Program-made: the position numbers and the translations under genes
Notes under the pieces: generated by a model
Told to the model about the DNA's origin: nothing
Seen by the model: the letters and a program-made list of their open reading frames with translations, nothing else
Database searches by the model: none
Shown: one piece after another, positions 17,764 through 24,993 of the stretch
Position numbering within the stretch: position 1 is the first letter of the stretch
Layout: each line of letters begins with the position of its first letter
Source of the DNA: SHLQ01 sp964441145
GTDB lineage: Bacteria > Actinomycetota > Acidimicrobiia > Acidimicrobiales > SHLQ01
Direction: 5' to 3'
DNA: 64,000 bases
Assembly: GCA_964441145.1 (NCBI GenBank)
Contig: CAYTUB010000001.1
Span: 22,428 to 86,427, forward strand

Positions 17764-18789
17764 TTAGCTGGCCGAGCGTGCCGATTCGAGGAAACTCAAG
17801 GAAGGAGCCGACGATTTGATCCGACCGCTCGAGTGGCGGAGCTGCAGTTCCTCAAGTCCCTCCGGGCAAACGCCAGCATATGGACACCAGCCACACAGCG
17901 GCCCCGGGGACGCATCGAACTCGGTGCTTTGCACCGCCAGGTTGAGCTCACCCCACGTATCAGAGAGTGCGCCAACCGCAGATTCGATGAGCTCGCTGGT
18001 GACTTCGGTAGCCACTATGCACTGGCCGAGGTACAACAGGCGTGCGGCCTTGGGGCGCTCCCCAGAAGAGGCCTCTACTGCAGCAGCGTACAGAAGCACC
18101 TGTTCGAGGCGGTCTGCTTGGAAGCGCGGTGATGGAGCGCGCCCAGACTTGTAGTCGCTCACAATCAGGGCCGAGTCTTCTGAGGGGCCTTCGCGCTCGA
18201 GCCGGTCAACAATCCCGCGGAAGGGGACGTCATTGAGGACGGTGTCGATCTTTTGCTCGTTTGCGACGACGTGCACGTCCGATGGCGTTTCGAGGTGCCA
18301 GAGGCCTTCGATAGCGGTCCAGGCCAGCCAGCGGAATCGGCGTTGTGCGGCCTCATCTAGGTCGAGCGCGATGAACTCGGGGTCATCGGCTGTCTCGGGC
18401 CACAGTTGACGAGCCAACGATTTCGCCTGATCAGTGGAACGATCCTGGCTGGGTAGCTCCATCAACTCTTCGAGAACCCGGTGGGCAAAGGTGCCGGCGA
18501 TCGCTGCTTCTCCGGCAGGGTCGGGGAGGCGGTCGATGTATCGAAACTTCCACCGACGTGGACAGGAACGGAATGTGGACGAACTCGACGGTGATAGGTA
18601 TGGCGGTGGCCCGATCTTTGAGGCGGCGCCAGCCTCGGAACCAGCGTCCTTGGCGTCACCGATGTGAGTGTCGGCGATATGGGTATCTGCCGCGTCATGG
18701 GGCCTGTCCCCACCCAGGTCATAGAGCATTTCACTCGTATCGATGTCGCCAAACGTCATAGATGTAGTTCTAGCAGCGACCTGTGACAC
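17764..18789 (-). CDS. RecB-family PD-(D/E)XK nuclease with Fe-S-type cysteines
   Basis: A 341-residue single-domain nuclease resembling the C-terminal nuclease of AddB/RecB and Cas4. Motifs in order: LSPSSSSTFRSCPRRWKFRY (start of the domain and first Cys), GTFAHRVLEELM (catalytic His), LIVSDYKSGR (Asp and Lys of the D-(D/E)xK core) and ADRLEQVLLYAAAV (QxxxY motif). The C-terminal CGWCPYAGVCPEG supplies three more Cys, so a 4Fe-4S cluster held by C-x(n)-CxxC-x5-C is likely. No cas genes or repeats are nearby, so a repair or DNA-processing role is more probable than CRISPR adaptation. An alternative start Met is 10 codons further in. Confidence 0.88.
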   Translation of the reverse strand: MSQVAARTTSMTFGDIDTSEMLYDLGGDRPHDAADTHIADTHIGDAKDAGSEAGAASKIGPPPYLSPSSSSTFRSCPRRWKFRYIDRLPDPAGEAAIAGTFAHRVLEELMELPSQDRSTDQAKSLARQLWPETADDPEFIALDLDEAAQRRFRWLAWTAIEGLWHLETPSDVHVVANEQKIDTVLNDVPFRGIVDRLEREGPSEDSALIVSDYKSGRAPSPRFQADRLEQVLLYAAAVEASSGERPKAARLLYLGQCIVATEVTSELIESAVGALSDTWGELNLAVQSTEFDASPGPLCGWCPYAGVCPEGLEELQLRHSSGRIKSSAPSLSFLESARSAS

Positions 18790-18797
18790 TGCGGAGT

Positions 18798-18833
18798 CCA
18801 GACGCCGTCTGGCCAGCGAGTTTCTCGCTGGCC
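18798..18833 (-). terminator. Hairpin downstream of the selenoprotein candidate
   Basis: A perfect 10-bp stem (GGCCAGCGAG, loop TTT, CTCGCTGGCC) at 18811-18833 begins 17 bases after the stop of the 18850-19407 gene on the minus strand. A smaller inverted repeat (CCAGAC/GTCTGG) is at 18798-18812. No strong U-run follows. It probably ends the transcript ahead of the RecB-like gene. Confidence 0.55.
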
Positions 18834-18849
18834 GTTGTGCCAGCTTTGA

Positions 18850-19407
18850 TCAGTTGGCGATCAGCGCTTGGACGTCGGCAGCCAGGTTGCCGTAGCCGGC
18901 TTGCTGGAAGGTGCCGTCGTCGTTGATGTAGACGTATGTCCGCTGTCGGGAGACGCCAAAGCGCGTCCACAGCTGTTGAGTCTCGTCGCTGATGTGTTGG
19001 ATCGAGGTGGTGCCGGTGCTCTCGATGAACTCTGCAAACCCAGAAGGATCAGCGAGCCCGGGGACACCGATGATGGTGACTTGATCTCCAAATTGTTCCT
19101 GTACCTCTGCGACCGCAGGGGCTTCAGCGCGTCAAAATGGTCACCAGGGTGCCCAGTACCAGAGGACCACATCCTGGCCCTGGAAGTTGGCGAGGTCGAT
19201 GGTCTCTCCGCTTACCGTGGTGAACTGATCAACCAGCGGCGAGGCAGCGGCGACGGGAGCATCGCCGACGGCATCTGCCGCAGCGGGAGCCGTGGCAGGA
19301 GCCGTAGCTTCCTCAGCGGCGGTTGCACCGCCACCACAGGCGCTAAGGAGAAGAAGTGCACCTGCAGCAAATGAGGTAAGCCGAGTTCGGCGCCATGAGA
19401 TGCTCAC
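18850..19407 (-). CDS. Selenocysteine-containing TlpA/DsbE-like lipoprotein (UxxU active site)
   Basis: Exported thioredoxin-fold oxidoreductase of 185 residues, read through two in-frame TGA codons. From GTG at 19407 there is a basic start (WRRTR), a hydrophobic signal and the lipobox LLSAC, so it should be a lipoprotein, then an Ala/Thr/Pro linker to about residue 55. The domain reads FQGQDVVLWYWAPW, TGA (residue 89, nt 19143-19141), PF, TGA (residue 92, nt 19134-19132), RAEAPAVAEV, then standard thioredoxin-fold sequence (VTIIGVPGLAD, LWTRFGVS, TYVYINDDGTF) to a final TGA stop. Both TGAs fall exactly on the Cys positions of the WAPWCPFC motif of actinobacterial DsbE-type proteins, and no other stop interrupts the frame. 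The cis-Pro position appears to be Arg (VSRQRTY). Recoding is inferred; a pseudogene is the alternative. Confidence 0.85.
19103..19122 (-). promoter_or_regulatory. Candidate bacterial SECIS stem-loop inside the selenoprotein gene
   Basis: On the minus strand, CUGC (19118-19115), loop GGUC (19114-19111), GCAG (19110-19107) forms a 4-bp upper stem. It extends through a C/A mismatch to two more G-C pairs and a G-U pair. The loop begins with G, as required of bacterial SECIS elements. It starts 17 nt after the second TGA and 26 nt after the first; both distances are inside the window I recall for bacterial SECIS elements (about 16-37 nt). One hairpin could therefore serve both codons. The structure was folded by eye. 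Confidence 0.6.
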
Positions 19408-19492
19408 GGATACAGAATACGGCAGATTTCCAACCTTCCTGAGTGTCTTCAGGGGCTTCTTACTATTCGTTCTCTCGTTGGAAACAACTTGC

Positions 19493-21702
19493 TCAGACAT
19501 CGAGGGCTGCAGCGTCGAAATCATCGGAATTATTGATGATGTAGTCACGCCGAACGCTGACATCGGAGCCCATGAGCACGTCGAACATCTTCTCGGCGCG
19601 CTTGCGTTCCCTTTCCGCATCGTCGATCGTCAGCCTGCGAAGAATGCGGGTCTCGGGATTTAGCGCAGCGTGTTCGAGCTCGTCGACGTTCATCTCGCCG
19701 AGCCCCTTGAAGCGTTGCCACTTGATGTTCTCCGCCTTGCGGTTGCCCTTGGCCAGCTCCTGGGTGAGCTGATCTCGATGTTCCTCGCTGAAGGCACGGT
19801 AGGTGGTGCCACCGACCTTCGTGCTGAACAATGGTGGTTGGGCTGCGTACACCCGGCCTGCCTCAATCAGTGGCCGCATGTATTTGTAGAGCAGTGTCAA
19901 GACCAGGCATCGAATGTGGCTGCCGTCGACGTCAGCGTCACACAAGATGATGATGCGTCCATAGCGAGTGCCGTCGAGGTCGAAGTCCTTTCCTGACCCG
20001 CCGCCGATCGCCGTGAACAAGTTCTGAGCCTCAGCGTTGTCGAGCACCTGTTTGAGCGTTGCCTTGCCCGCGTTTACGACCTTGCCTCGGAGGGGCAATA
20101 CCGCCATGTATTGCGCGTCGCGACCGCGAATCGCCGGGCCAGCAGCCGAGTCGCCCTCCACGATGAGCAGTTCAGATTCGGGGCCATGATCGCGACAATC
20201 GGCGAGCTTGCCGGGCATGCCGGTGCTGCCCAGGTTCGACAACTTCCGCTTGTTGTCGAGGGCTTGTTTCGTGCTGACGCGGTTGAGGATGGCGGTCGCG
20301 ATCTTGTCTCGCACCCCATTGACGTGCGTCTTCTTTGAACCAACGCCGTTGAACCAATCCGACATGCCTTGTTTGACGACGTCGTAAACGATCTTCTCGA
20401 CGCCTGGAGTACCCAGCTCTTGTTTGGTCTGGCCGCGGAACTGTGGCTCGGGGAACGTGACCTTGCAGACCGCGATCAGCCCCTCTTGGACGTCGTCCTT
20501 TATGGCCCTGTGTTTGTTGGTCTTGGCCAGTTTGGCGAGCTTGCGCATGTCCTTAAGTAGGACGTCGTTGACGGCACGATTCATGGACTTTTCCAAGCCG
20601 GAAAGGTGCGTGCCGCCTTCGGCGGTCGGGATGGTGTTCACGAACGTGATGACGTTGGACTCGAACCCTTCGACCCAACGCAGGGCCACGTCGACGGTGC
20701 ACTCGCGTTCGACCATCTGCATCTTGCCATTGACCGGCACCTTCTCTTCGAAGGTGTCGATGCCAGACAAGCTGATCACGTCGGTGATGGTTCCGCGTTC
20801 GCCGACGAGGTCGTTGACGAGGTCTTTGAGGCCGCCGCGACTAATGAACTCGACAGGGTCCTTCTTGGAACCGGTGCGCTTGTCCTCGAGGGTGATGCGA
20901 AGTCCGGGGACAAGGAAGCAGGCGAGCTTCACACGGCGAACAACCTCGTCCCAGTCGATCTCGGCTTCGGGGTCAAACACGTCGGTGTCGGGCCAGAAGC
21001 GGATGCGAGTGCCGGTCTTTTTGGTTTTGGCGATCTTCTTGAGCTCGTGGCTCTTCTTGAACGAGGAGCCGGTGAAGTGACCGGGAACGCGCTCGTTGAA
21101 ATCGAGGGCCCAGGTGCTGCCCTGGCGGTCGACTTCGGCTTTGAGCTTCATCGACAAGGCATTTACAACCGACGCTCCGACACCGTGAAGTCCGCCTGAG
21201 GAGGCGTAGGCGCCTCCGCCGAACTTTCCGCCGGCGTGGAGCTCGGTGAGTACGACCTCGAGTGCGGAGACCTTACGCTTCGGGTGTTTGTCGACCGGTA
21301 TGCCGCGCCCGTTGTCGGCGACCTCGACCGATCCGTCGCGGTGGAAGGTAACGAACGCCTTGTTGGCTTCTCCAGCTGCGGCTTCGTCGACCGAGTTATC
21401 GATCAGCTCCCAGACCAGATGCATAAGGCCAGCCGAACCGGTACCGCCGATGTACATGCCCGGACGTTTACGAACAGCCTCGAGCCCCTCCAGAGTCTCA
21501 ATAGAAGACGCGTCGTAATCAGAAGTAGGAGTGTTAGTAGTTGNNNNNNNNNNNNNNNNNNNNNNNNNNNNNNNNNNNNNNNNNNNNNNNNNNNNNNNNN
21601 NNNNNNNNNNNNNNNNNNNNNNNNNNNNNNNNNNNNNNNNNNNTCCAGAGTCTCAATAGAAGACGCGTCGTAATCAGAAGTAGGAGTGTTAGTAGTTGCC
21701 AT
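19493..21702 (-). CDS. gyrB: Type IIA DNA topoisomerase subunit B (GyrB/ParE), interrupted by scaffold gap
   Basis: ATPase subunit of gyrase or topoisomerase IV. From ATG at 21702 the protein reads MATTNTPTSDYDASSIETL, enters the gap, and resumes as LEGLEAVRKRPGMYIG, the standard GHKL start. Then come ELIDNSVDEA, DNGRGIPVD, GGLHGVGASVVNALS (ATP binding), and the TOPRIM domain with EGDSAAG and DADVDGSHI. The C-terminal QRFKGLGEM block is present. The 100 Ns are flanked by identical 55-bp copies; removing one copy and the Ns gives a continuous frame of about 684 residues. It lies downstream of the A subunit on the same strand, opposite to the usual gyrB-gyrA order. The gyrB label is provisional; parE is possible. 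Confidence 0.92.
21489..21698. other. Scaffold gap (100 N) flanked by identical 55-bp copies
   Basis: Bases 21489-21543 and 21644-21698 are identical, separated by exactly 100 Ns (21544-21643). The duplicated sequence encodes the N-terminal residues of the B subunit. Two contigs ending in the same 55 bases were most likely joined with filler Ns, so the gap is probably artificial and the copies are one locus. Confidence 0.9.
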
Positions 21703-21821
21703 GGTGATATTCAGATTCTAGGTGAGATCGATATTGGGAATTGGGTGCCGCTGGAGCGATGTTTCGAGCCCCTGGGCGAGAAACTCGGGTTCGAGGAAGC
21801 CCGCCAGGGCTGAGTCGATAC

Positions 21822-24266
21822 TTATAGCCAGCGAGCGGAACCAACAGCGAGGATCAAGCCGTCGGTCGTCGTGCTGACCAGGTCGCGTTTGGTCTCTTCG
21901 AGGTTGAGCTGAACGGGGTCGGGTGCCGGCTTTGTTGGGTCGTCGTCGGAGCCAAGAATGGCGAGAAGGCCAGCGGTGGAACCAACCCATGCGTAGACGA
22001 GGGCCTTCTCGTTGGTAAAGCGAGTGATGCGGACACCGCCGCCACCTCGGCCCTTACTTTCGAATTCCGATGATGGGGTGAGCTTTGCGGTGCCTTTGTC
22101 GGTAACCGTCAGGATTGGTTCGTCGCCCAAGATCACTCCTGCAGCGATGACCTTGGCTCCACCCTTTAACTTCATGCCCGCTACCCCTGAGGCGTTTCGT
22201 CCCTGGGAGCTGATGCCGTCGACGGGTGTGCGTAGGACTTGTCCATCGCTTGCGACGATTGCGATATCGGACCCCGCAGGGGCGGTAAAGGCCGCGACGA
22301 GGGTGTCCTGCGGCTTGAGCTTGATCACGTTCTGGCCGGGACGAGTGCCCGCGAGTTCTTCTGCGGTGAGCTGCTTTGCGACGCCGTTCTCGGTAACCAA
22401 GACAATGTTCTCGGCCCCCGCAGTTGCCGGGGTGGCGATGGTCAGGACTTCCTCGCCCTTGTTGGTGCCGAACGCCTTGCGGGTCTCGGTGCCTCGGGAA
22501 CGTCCACCGACTTCGTTTATCTCTAGCCCGAGGGCCAGTCGGGCTTTGCCCTCGTTCGTGATCGCAAAGACGGGCCCACGAGTCGATCCAATCCGAGATG
22601 CGACGAGGACATCGTGGCGCCCAGGCGTCGCCCGCTTTGCGCCTTCGGTTGGTGCCCTCCCGACGAGCCCGCTGGTCGAGAGGGTGATGACACACGGCGT
22701 GTCGGGAATCTCGTCTTCGCCGCCACCCTCGAGGCTCGACAAATCGATCGATGCGAACTCATCTTCGGAGGTGATGACTGTGCGACGGTCGACGCCGTAC
22801 CTGTCGACGGCCTCGCGCAACTCTTTGAGTACGACGGTTCGTTGGCGCTGTTCGCTGGCCAACAGTTGCTGTGCGTCGAGGATATTGCTTTCGAGTTTTT
22901 CGGCCTCGTCTTCAAGCTTTTTGACTTCGAGTGCGGTGAGGCGGCGCAGTGGCATGTCAAGAACGTGGCTGGCCTGAATTTCGGACAGGTCGAGCTCGCT
23001 CATCAACGAGGCCTTGGCCTCGGCGGCATCGGCGGAACCACGGATGATGTCGATAACCCGATCGATGTTGTCGAGGGCGATGAGTAGTCCGGCAACGATG
23101 TGCAACCGGGCTTCCCATTGGGCCAACCGGAACTCGGTGCGTCGAACGATGACCTCGAGGCGATGGCTGACGTAGTGGTTGCAGAGGTCCCACAGGCCAA
23201 CGGTGGTCGGTACGCCATCGACCAGTACGACGTTGTTGATGCCGAAGGTCTCTTCGAGTGGTGTCATTCGGTAGAGATTCGCAAGGACCGCCTTCGAGCT
23301 TGCGCCGGGCCGCAGATCGATCTGAATGCGGAGCGGATTTTTCTTGTCTGAGAGGTTCTTTGCACCCTCGCGCTCGTCGACACCTGGCAGCTTGCCGACC
23401 GAAGCGAGTTCGTTGATTTTGGTGATGACCTTTTCGGGGCCGACCATGTAGGGCAGCTCGGTAATGATCAGTGCTTCGCGGCTGCGAGTGAGCTTGATGG
23501 TCTCGGCCTTGGCTCGGATGCGAATCGTGCCGCGACCGGTTTCATAGGCATCACGAAGTCCGTCGTCGATAAGGATTCCGCCGCTCGGGAAGTCCGGGCC
23601 GGGCAGGACCTCCATGAGTTCGTCGACCGTCGGCTTTGGGCGGCGCTTCTTCATCACGAGTTCAATTGCGTCGGCGACCTCGCGCAGATTGTGCGTTGGC
23701 ATGTTGGTAGCCATGCCCACAGCAATTCCTGTAGTGCCGTTGACGAGAAGGTTGGGGATGAGCGCGGGAAGCACGGACGGTTCGTCGCGTAGGCCATCGA
23801 AGGTGGAGGTGAAATCGACGGTTTCCTCGTCGATCTCGCTGACCATGTCCATCGCAGCAAGCGAGAGCTTGCATTCGGTGTAGCGATACGCGGCAGGAGG
23901 GTGGTCGAGGGAGCCAAAGTTTCCTTGCGGGGTAATGAAGGTCAGGCCGCGGCTGAAGTCTTGGCCCATTCGCACGAGCGTCTCATAAATCGCTCCATCA
24001 CCATGCGGGTGGTATTTGCCCATCGTGTCGCCAACGACGCCGGCGCACTTTCGGAAATCGTTGTCGGGTCGAATTCCCTGCTGAAGCATCGAATAGAGGA
24101 TGCGGCGTTGCACGGGTTTGAGGCCATCACGCACATCGGGGATCGCGCGAGCGGTGATCACCGACAGCGAGTAGGCCAGAAAGCTCTCACTCATCTCGTC
24201 TGCGACGGGAGTATCGATGATCTCGGCGGCGATGTTGTCGCTAAACAGTCCAGGCTGGTCGGCCAT
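21822..24266 (-). CDS. gyrA: Type IIA DNA topoisomerase subunit A (GyrA/ParC)
   Basis: Breakage-reunion subunit of 814 residues. The quinolone-resistance region is clear (ARAIPDVRDGLKPVQRRIL, then KCAGVVGDTMGKYHPHGDGAIYETLVRM). The catalytic Tyr is in AAYRYTECKLS, where GyrA usually has AAMRYTE. The coiled-coil tower and hinge follow (LDMPLRRLTALEVKKLEDE). The C-terminal beta-pinwheel has repeated blades (GTAKLTPSSEF, SKGRGGGGVRI). The latter is only a loose version of the GyrA box, so ParC-type topoisomerase IV is a real alternative. ATG at 24266 is preceded by AGGAG. No dnaA, dnaN or recF is nearby, so this is not the usual gyrase locus beside the origin. Confidence 0.93.
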   Translation of the reverse strand: MADQPGLFSDNIAAEIIDTPVADEMSESFLAYSLSVITARAIPDVRDGLKPVQRRILYSMLQQGIRPDNDFRKCAGVVGDTMGKYHPHGDGAIYETLVRMGQDFSRGLTFITPQGNFGSLDHPPAAYRYTECKLSLAAMDMVSEIDEETVDFTSTFDGLRDEPSVLPALIPNLLVNGTTGIAVGMATNMPTHNLREVADAIELVMKKRRPKPTVDELMEVLPGPDFPSGGILIDDGLRDAYETGRGTIRIRAKAETIKLTRSREALIITELPYMVGPEKVITKINELASVGKLPGVDEREGAKNLSDKKNPLRIQIDLRPGASSKAVLANLYRMTPLEETFGINNVVLVDGVPTTVGLWDLCNHYVSHRLEVIVRRTEFRLAQWEARLHIVAGLLIALDNIDRVIDIIRGSADAAEAKASLMSELDLSEIQASHVLDMPLRRLTALEVKKLEDEAEKLESNILDAQQLLASEQRQRTVVLKELREAVDRYGVDRRTVITSEDEFASIDLSSLEGGGEDEIPDTPCVITLSTSGLVGRAPTEGAKRATPGRHDVLVASRIGSTRGPVFAITNEGKARLALGLEINEVGGRSRGTETRKAFGTNKGEEVLTIATPATAGAENIVLVTENGVAKQLTAEELAGTRPGQNVIKLKPQDTLVAAFTAPAGSDIAIVASDGQVLRTPVDGISSQGRNASGVAGMKLKGGAKVIAAGVILGDEPILTVTDKGTAKLTPSSEFESKGRGGGGVRITRFTNEKALVYAWVGSTAGLLAILGSDDDPTKPAPDPVQLNLEETKRDLVSTTTDGLILAVGSARWL

Positions 24267-24305
24267 GTTTGCGGGCTCCTGTGAAGGGGTAGATCTGTGG
24301 CAGAA

Positions 24306-24354
24306 GATTTGTCCCCCGTTTGATACCTATTCGGTATGTTTTGGGGGACAAATC
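24306..24354 (-). promoter_or_regulatory. Nested 49-nt hairpin in the leader of the topoisomerase A gene
   Basis: Perfect 12-bp outer arms GATTTGTCCCCC (24306-24317) and GGGGGACAAATC (24343-24354) enclose a smaller perfect repeat ATACC (24323-24327) and GGTAT (24333-24337) around a 5-nt loop. The whole element lies 40-88 bases before the ATG at 24266. It could be an RNA leader structure controlling the topoisomerase genes or an operator. It is not the LexA/SOS box of actinobacteria. Confidence 0.65.
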
Positions 24355-24433
24355 TCTCGAACTTGTCGGTGGACTTGACCGTAGCGCTTCGGTCTCGGTT
24401 GCGGGTGCCATGGGCATGGCGGTGACCGCATAC

Positions 24434-24480
24434 AAAAAGAAGGAAGGCCAGACCCGGCAGGTGGCGACAGGTCTGGCCTT
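24434..24480 (-). terminator. Rho-independent terminator, minus strand
   Basis: Perfect 11-bp arms AAGGCCAGACC (24444-24454) and GGTCTGGCCTT (24470-24480) with a 15-nt loop. Read on the minus strand, the stem is followed by CCTTCTTTTTG, a T-rich tail. It would end leftward transcripts coming from the small gene at 24873-24652 or from a small RNA starting nearer. Confidence 0.75.
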
Positions 24481-24624
24481 CATGATGAGTACGACGGGGG
24501 AGGAGGGAATTACCGTCGCCTCAAGTGTGATGGGGGGATTATGTATGTCATTTCTTGGGGGGTATTTGTGGGTTACATCGTTGGTGCAAGTCGAATAGTG
24601 GGGGTTTCCTTTCGGGAGGCTTTT

Positions 24625-24644
24625 GGGCCGCCGACGGGCGGCCC
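24625..24644 (-). terminator. GC-rich hairpin just after the 73-residue gene
   Basis: GGGCCGCC, a 4-nt loop and GGCGGCCC form a perfect 8-bp stem starting 7 bases after the stop of the small gene. In the leftward direction it is followed by AAAA rather than T, so on its own it is a weak terminator; it may instead protect the 3' end of the transcript. Confidence 0.45.
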
Positions 24645-24651
24645 GGAGTAC

Positions 24652-24873
24652 TTATGCGGCGACCGGGTCAGAGGAGCGGGAAGCCATGTAACTCTCGACG
24701 GAGGGGACGGAGTCTCCAAAGACGAGGGAGATCAACTCGGCTGTGCGGCCGGAGTCGGAGGAAAGGGCTGCCTCTGCCTGTTGGCGGGCCTCCATCTGTT
24801 CGGAGGTCACGGTGATGAGAGCTGCCAAGTTGTCGACCCGGTCGTTCGTGAGGTCAATAAGATCGTTTGTCAT
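24652..24873 (-). CDS. Small hypothetical protein, 73 residues
   Basis: ATG at 24873 is preceded by AAAGGA at good spacing, one of the cleaner ribosome-binding sites in the window. The product (MTNDLIDLTNDRVDNLAALI, then TVTSEQMEARQQAEAALSSD, ending SSDPVAA) is hydrophilic and acidic, probably helical in its first half, with no signal peptide or membrane segment. I do not recognise it. Dedicated hairpins follow it, which supports a real short transcription unit. Confidence 0.6.
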   Translation of the reverse strand: MTNDLIDLTNDRVDNLAALITVTSEQMEARQQAEAALSSDSGRTAELISLVFGDSVPSVESYMASRSSDPVAA

Positions 24874-24993
24874 GCCAAGTCCTTTCTGAGTCTTGCTGCA
24901 CTTCCTTGTGCGTTGCATGTACTACCTAAAACGACTAGGTCGTAGGGATCATTCCCCGGAGGGAGGAACACCTTGTGAACTGCGCGCGAGCGT

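Larger units (their letters stand above)
24267..24651. other. Non-coding interval with three hairpins
   Basis: This 385-bp stretch separates the topoisomerase A gene from the small gene at 24652-24873. It holds the nested hairpin at 24306-24354, a U-tailed terminator at 24434-24480 (minus strand) and a GC hairpin at 24625-24644. Short runs of five or six C (minus strand) recur at several places. The open frame on the plus strand (24320-24598) spans these hairpins and looks like noise. A small RNA read leftward from about 24600 to 24434 is possible. Confidence 0.5.

Noticed and set aside
17764..18789. Cas4 assignment for the RecB-like nuclease
   Set aside because: The fold and Cys pattern are similar, but there are no cas genes or arrays in the window.
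18861..19172. Minus-strand frame covering the second half of the selenoprotein candidate
   Set aside because: Wrong frame; its product has no thioredoxin-like sequence, whereas the TGA-containing frame does.
19141..19620. A 159-codon frame ending WYWAPW as a complete protein
   Set aside because: Its first 71 codons run into the B-subunit gene, and its end is the first of two in-frame TGAs at redox positions; the remainder of the thioredoxin-like domain continues in the same frame.
21544..21643. True frameshift or disruption of the B-subunit gene
   Set aside because: The break coincides with 100 filler Ns between identical 55-bp copies, so it is an assembly feature.
19493..24266. Replication origin next to the topoisomerase genes
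   Set aside because: No dnaA, dnaN, recF or DnaA-box cluster is visible and the gene order differs from the origin-linked gyrase locus.
24320..24598. Plus-strand frame of 92 codons upstream of the topoisomerase gene
   Set aside because: It spans a U-tailed terminator and half of a perfect hairpin and has no protein-like composition.
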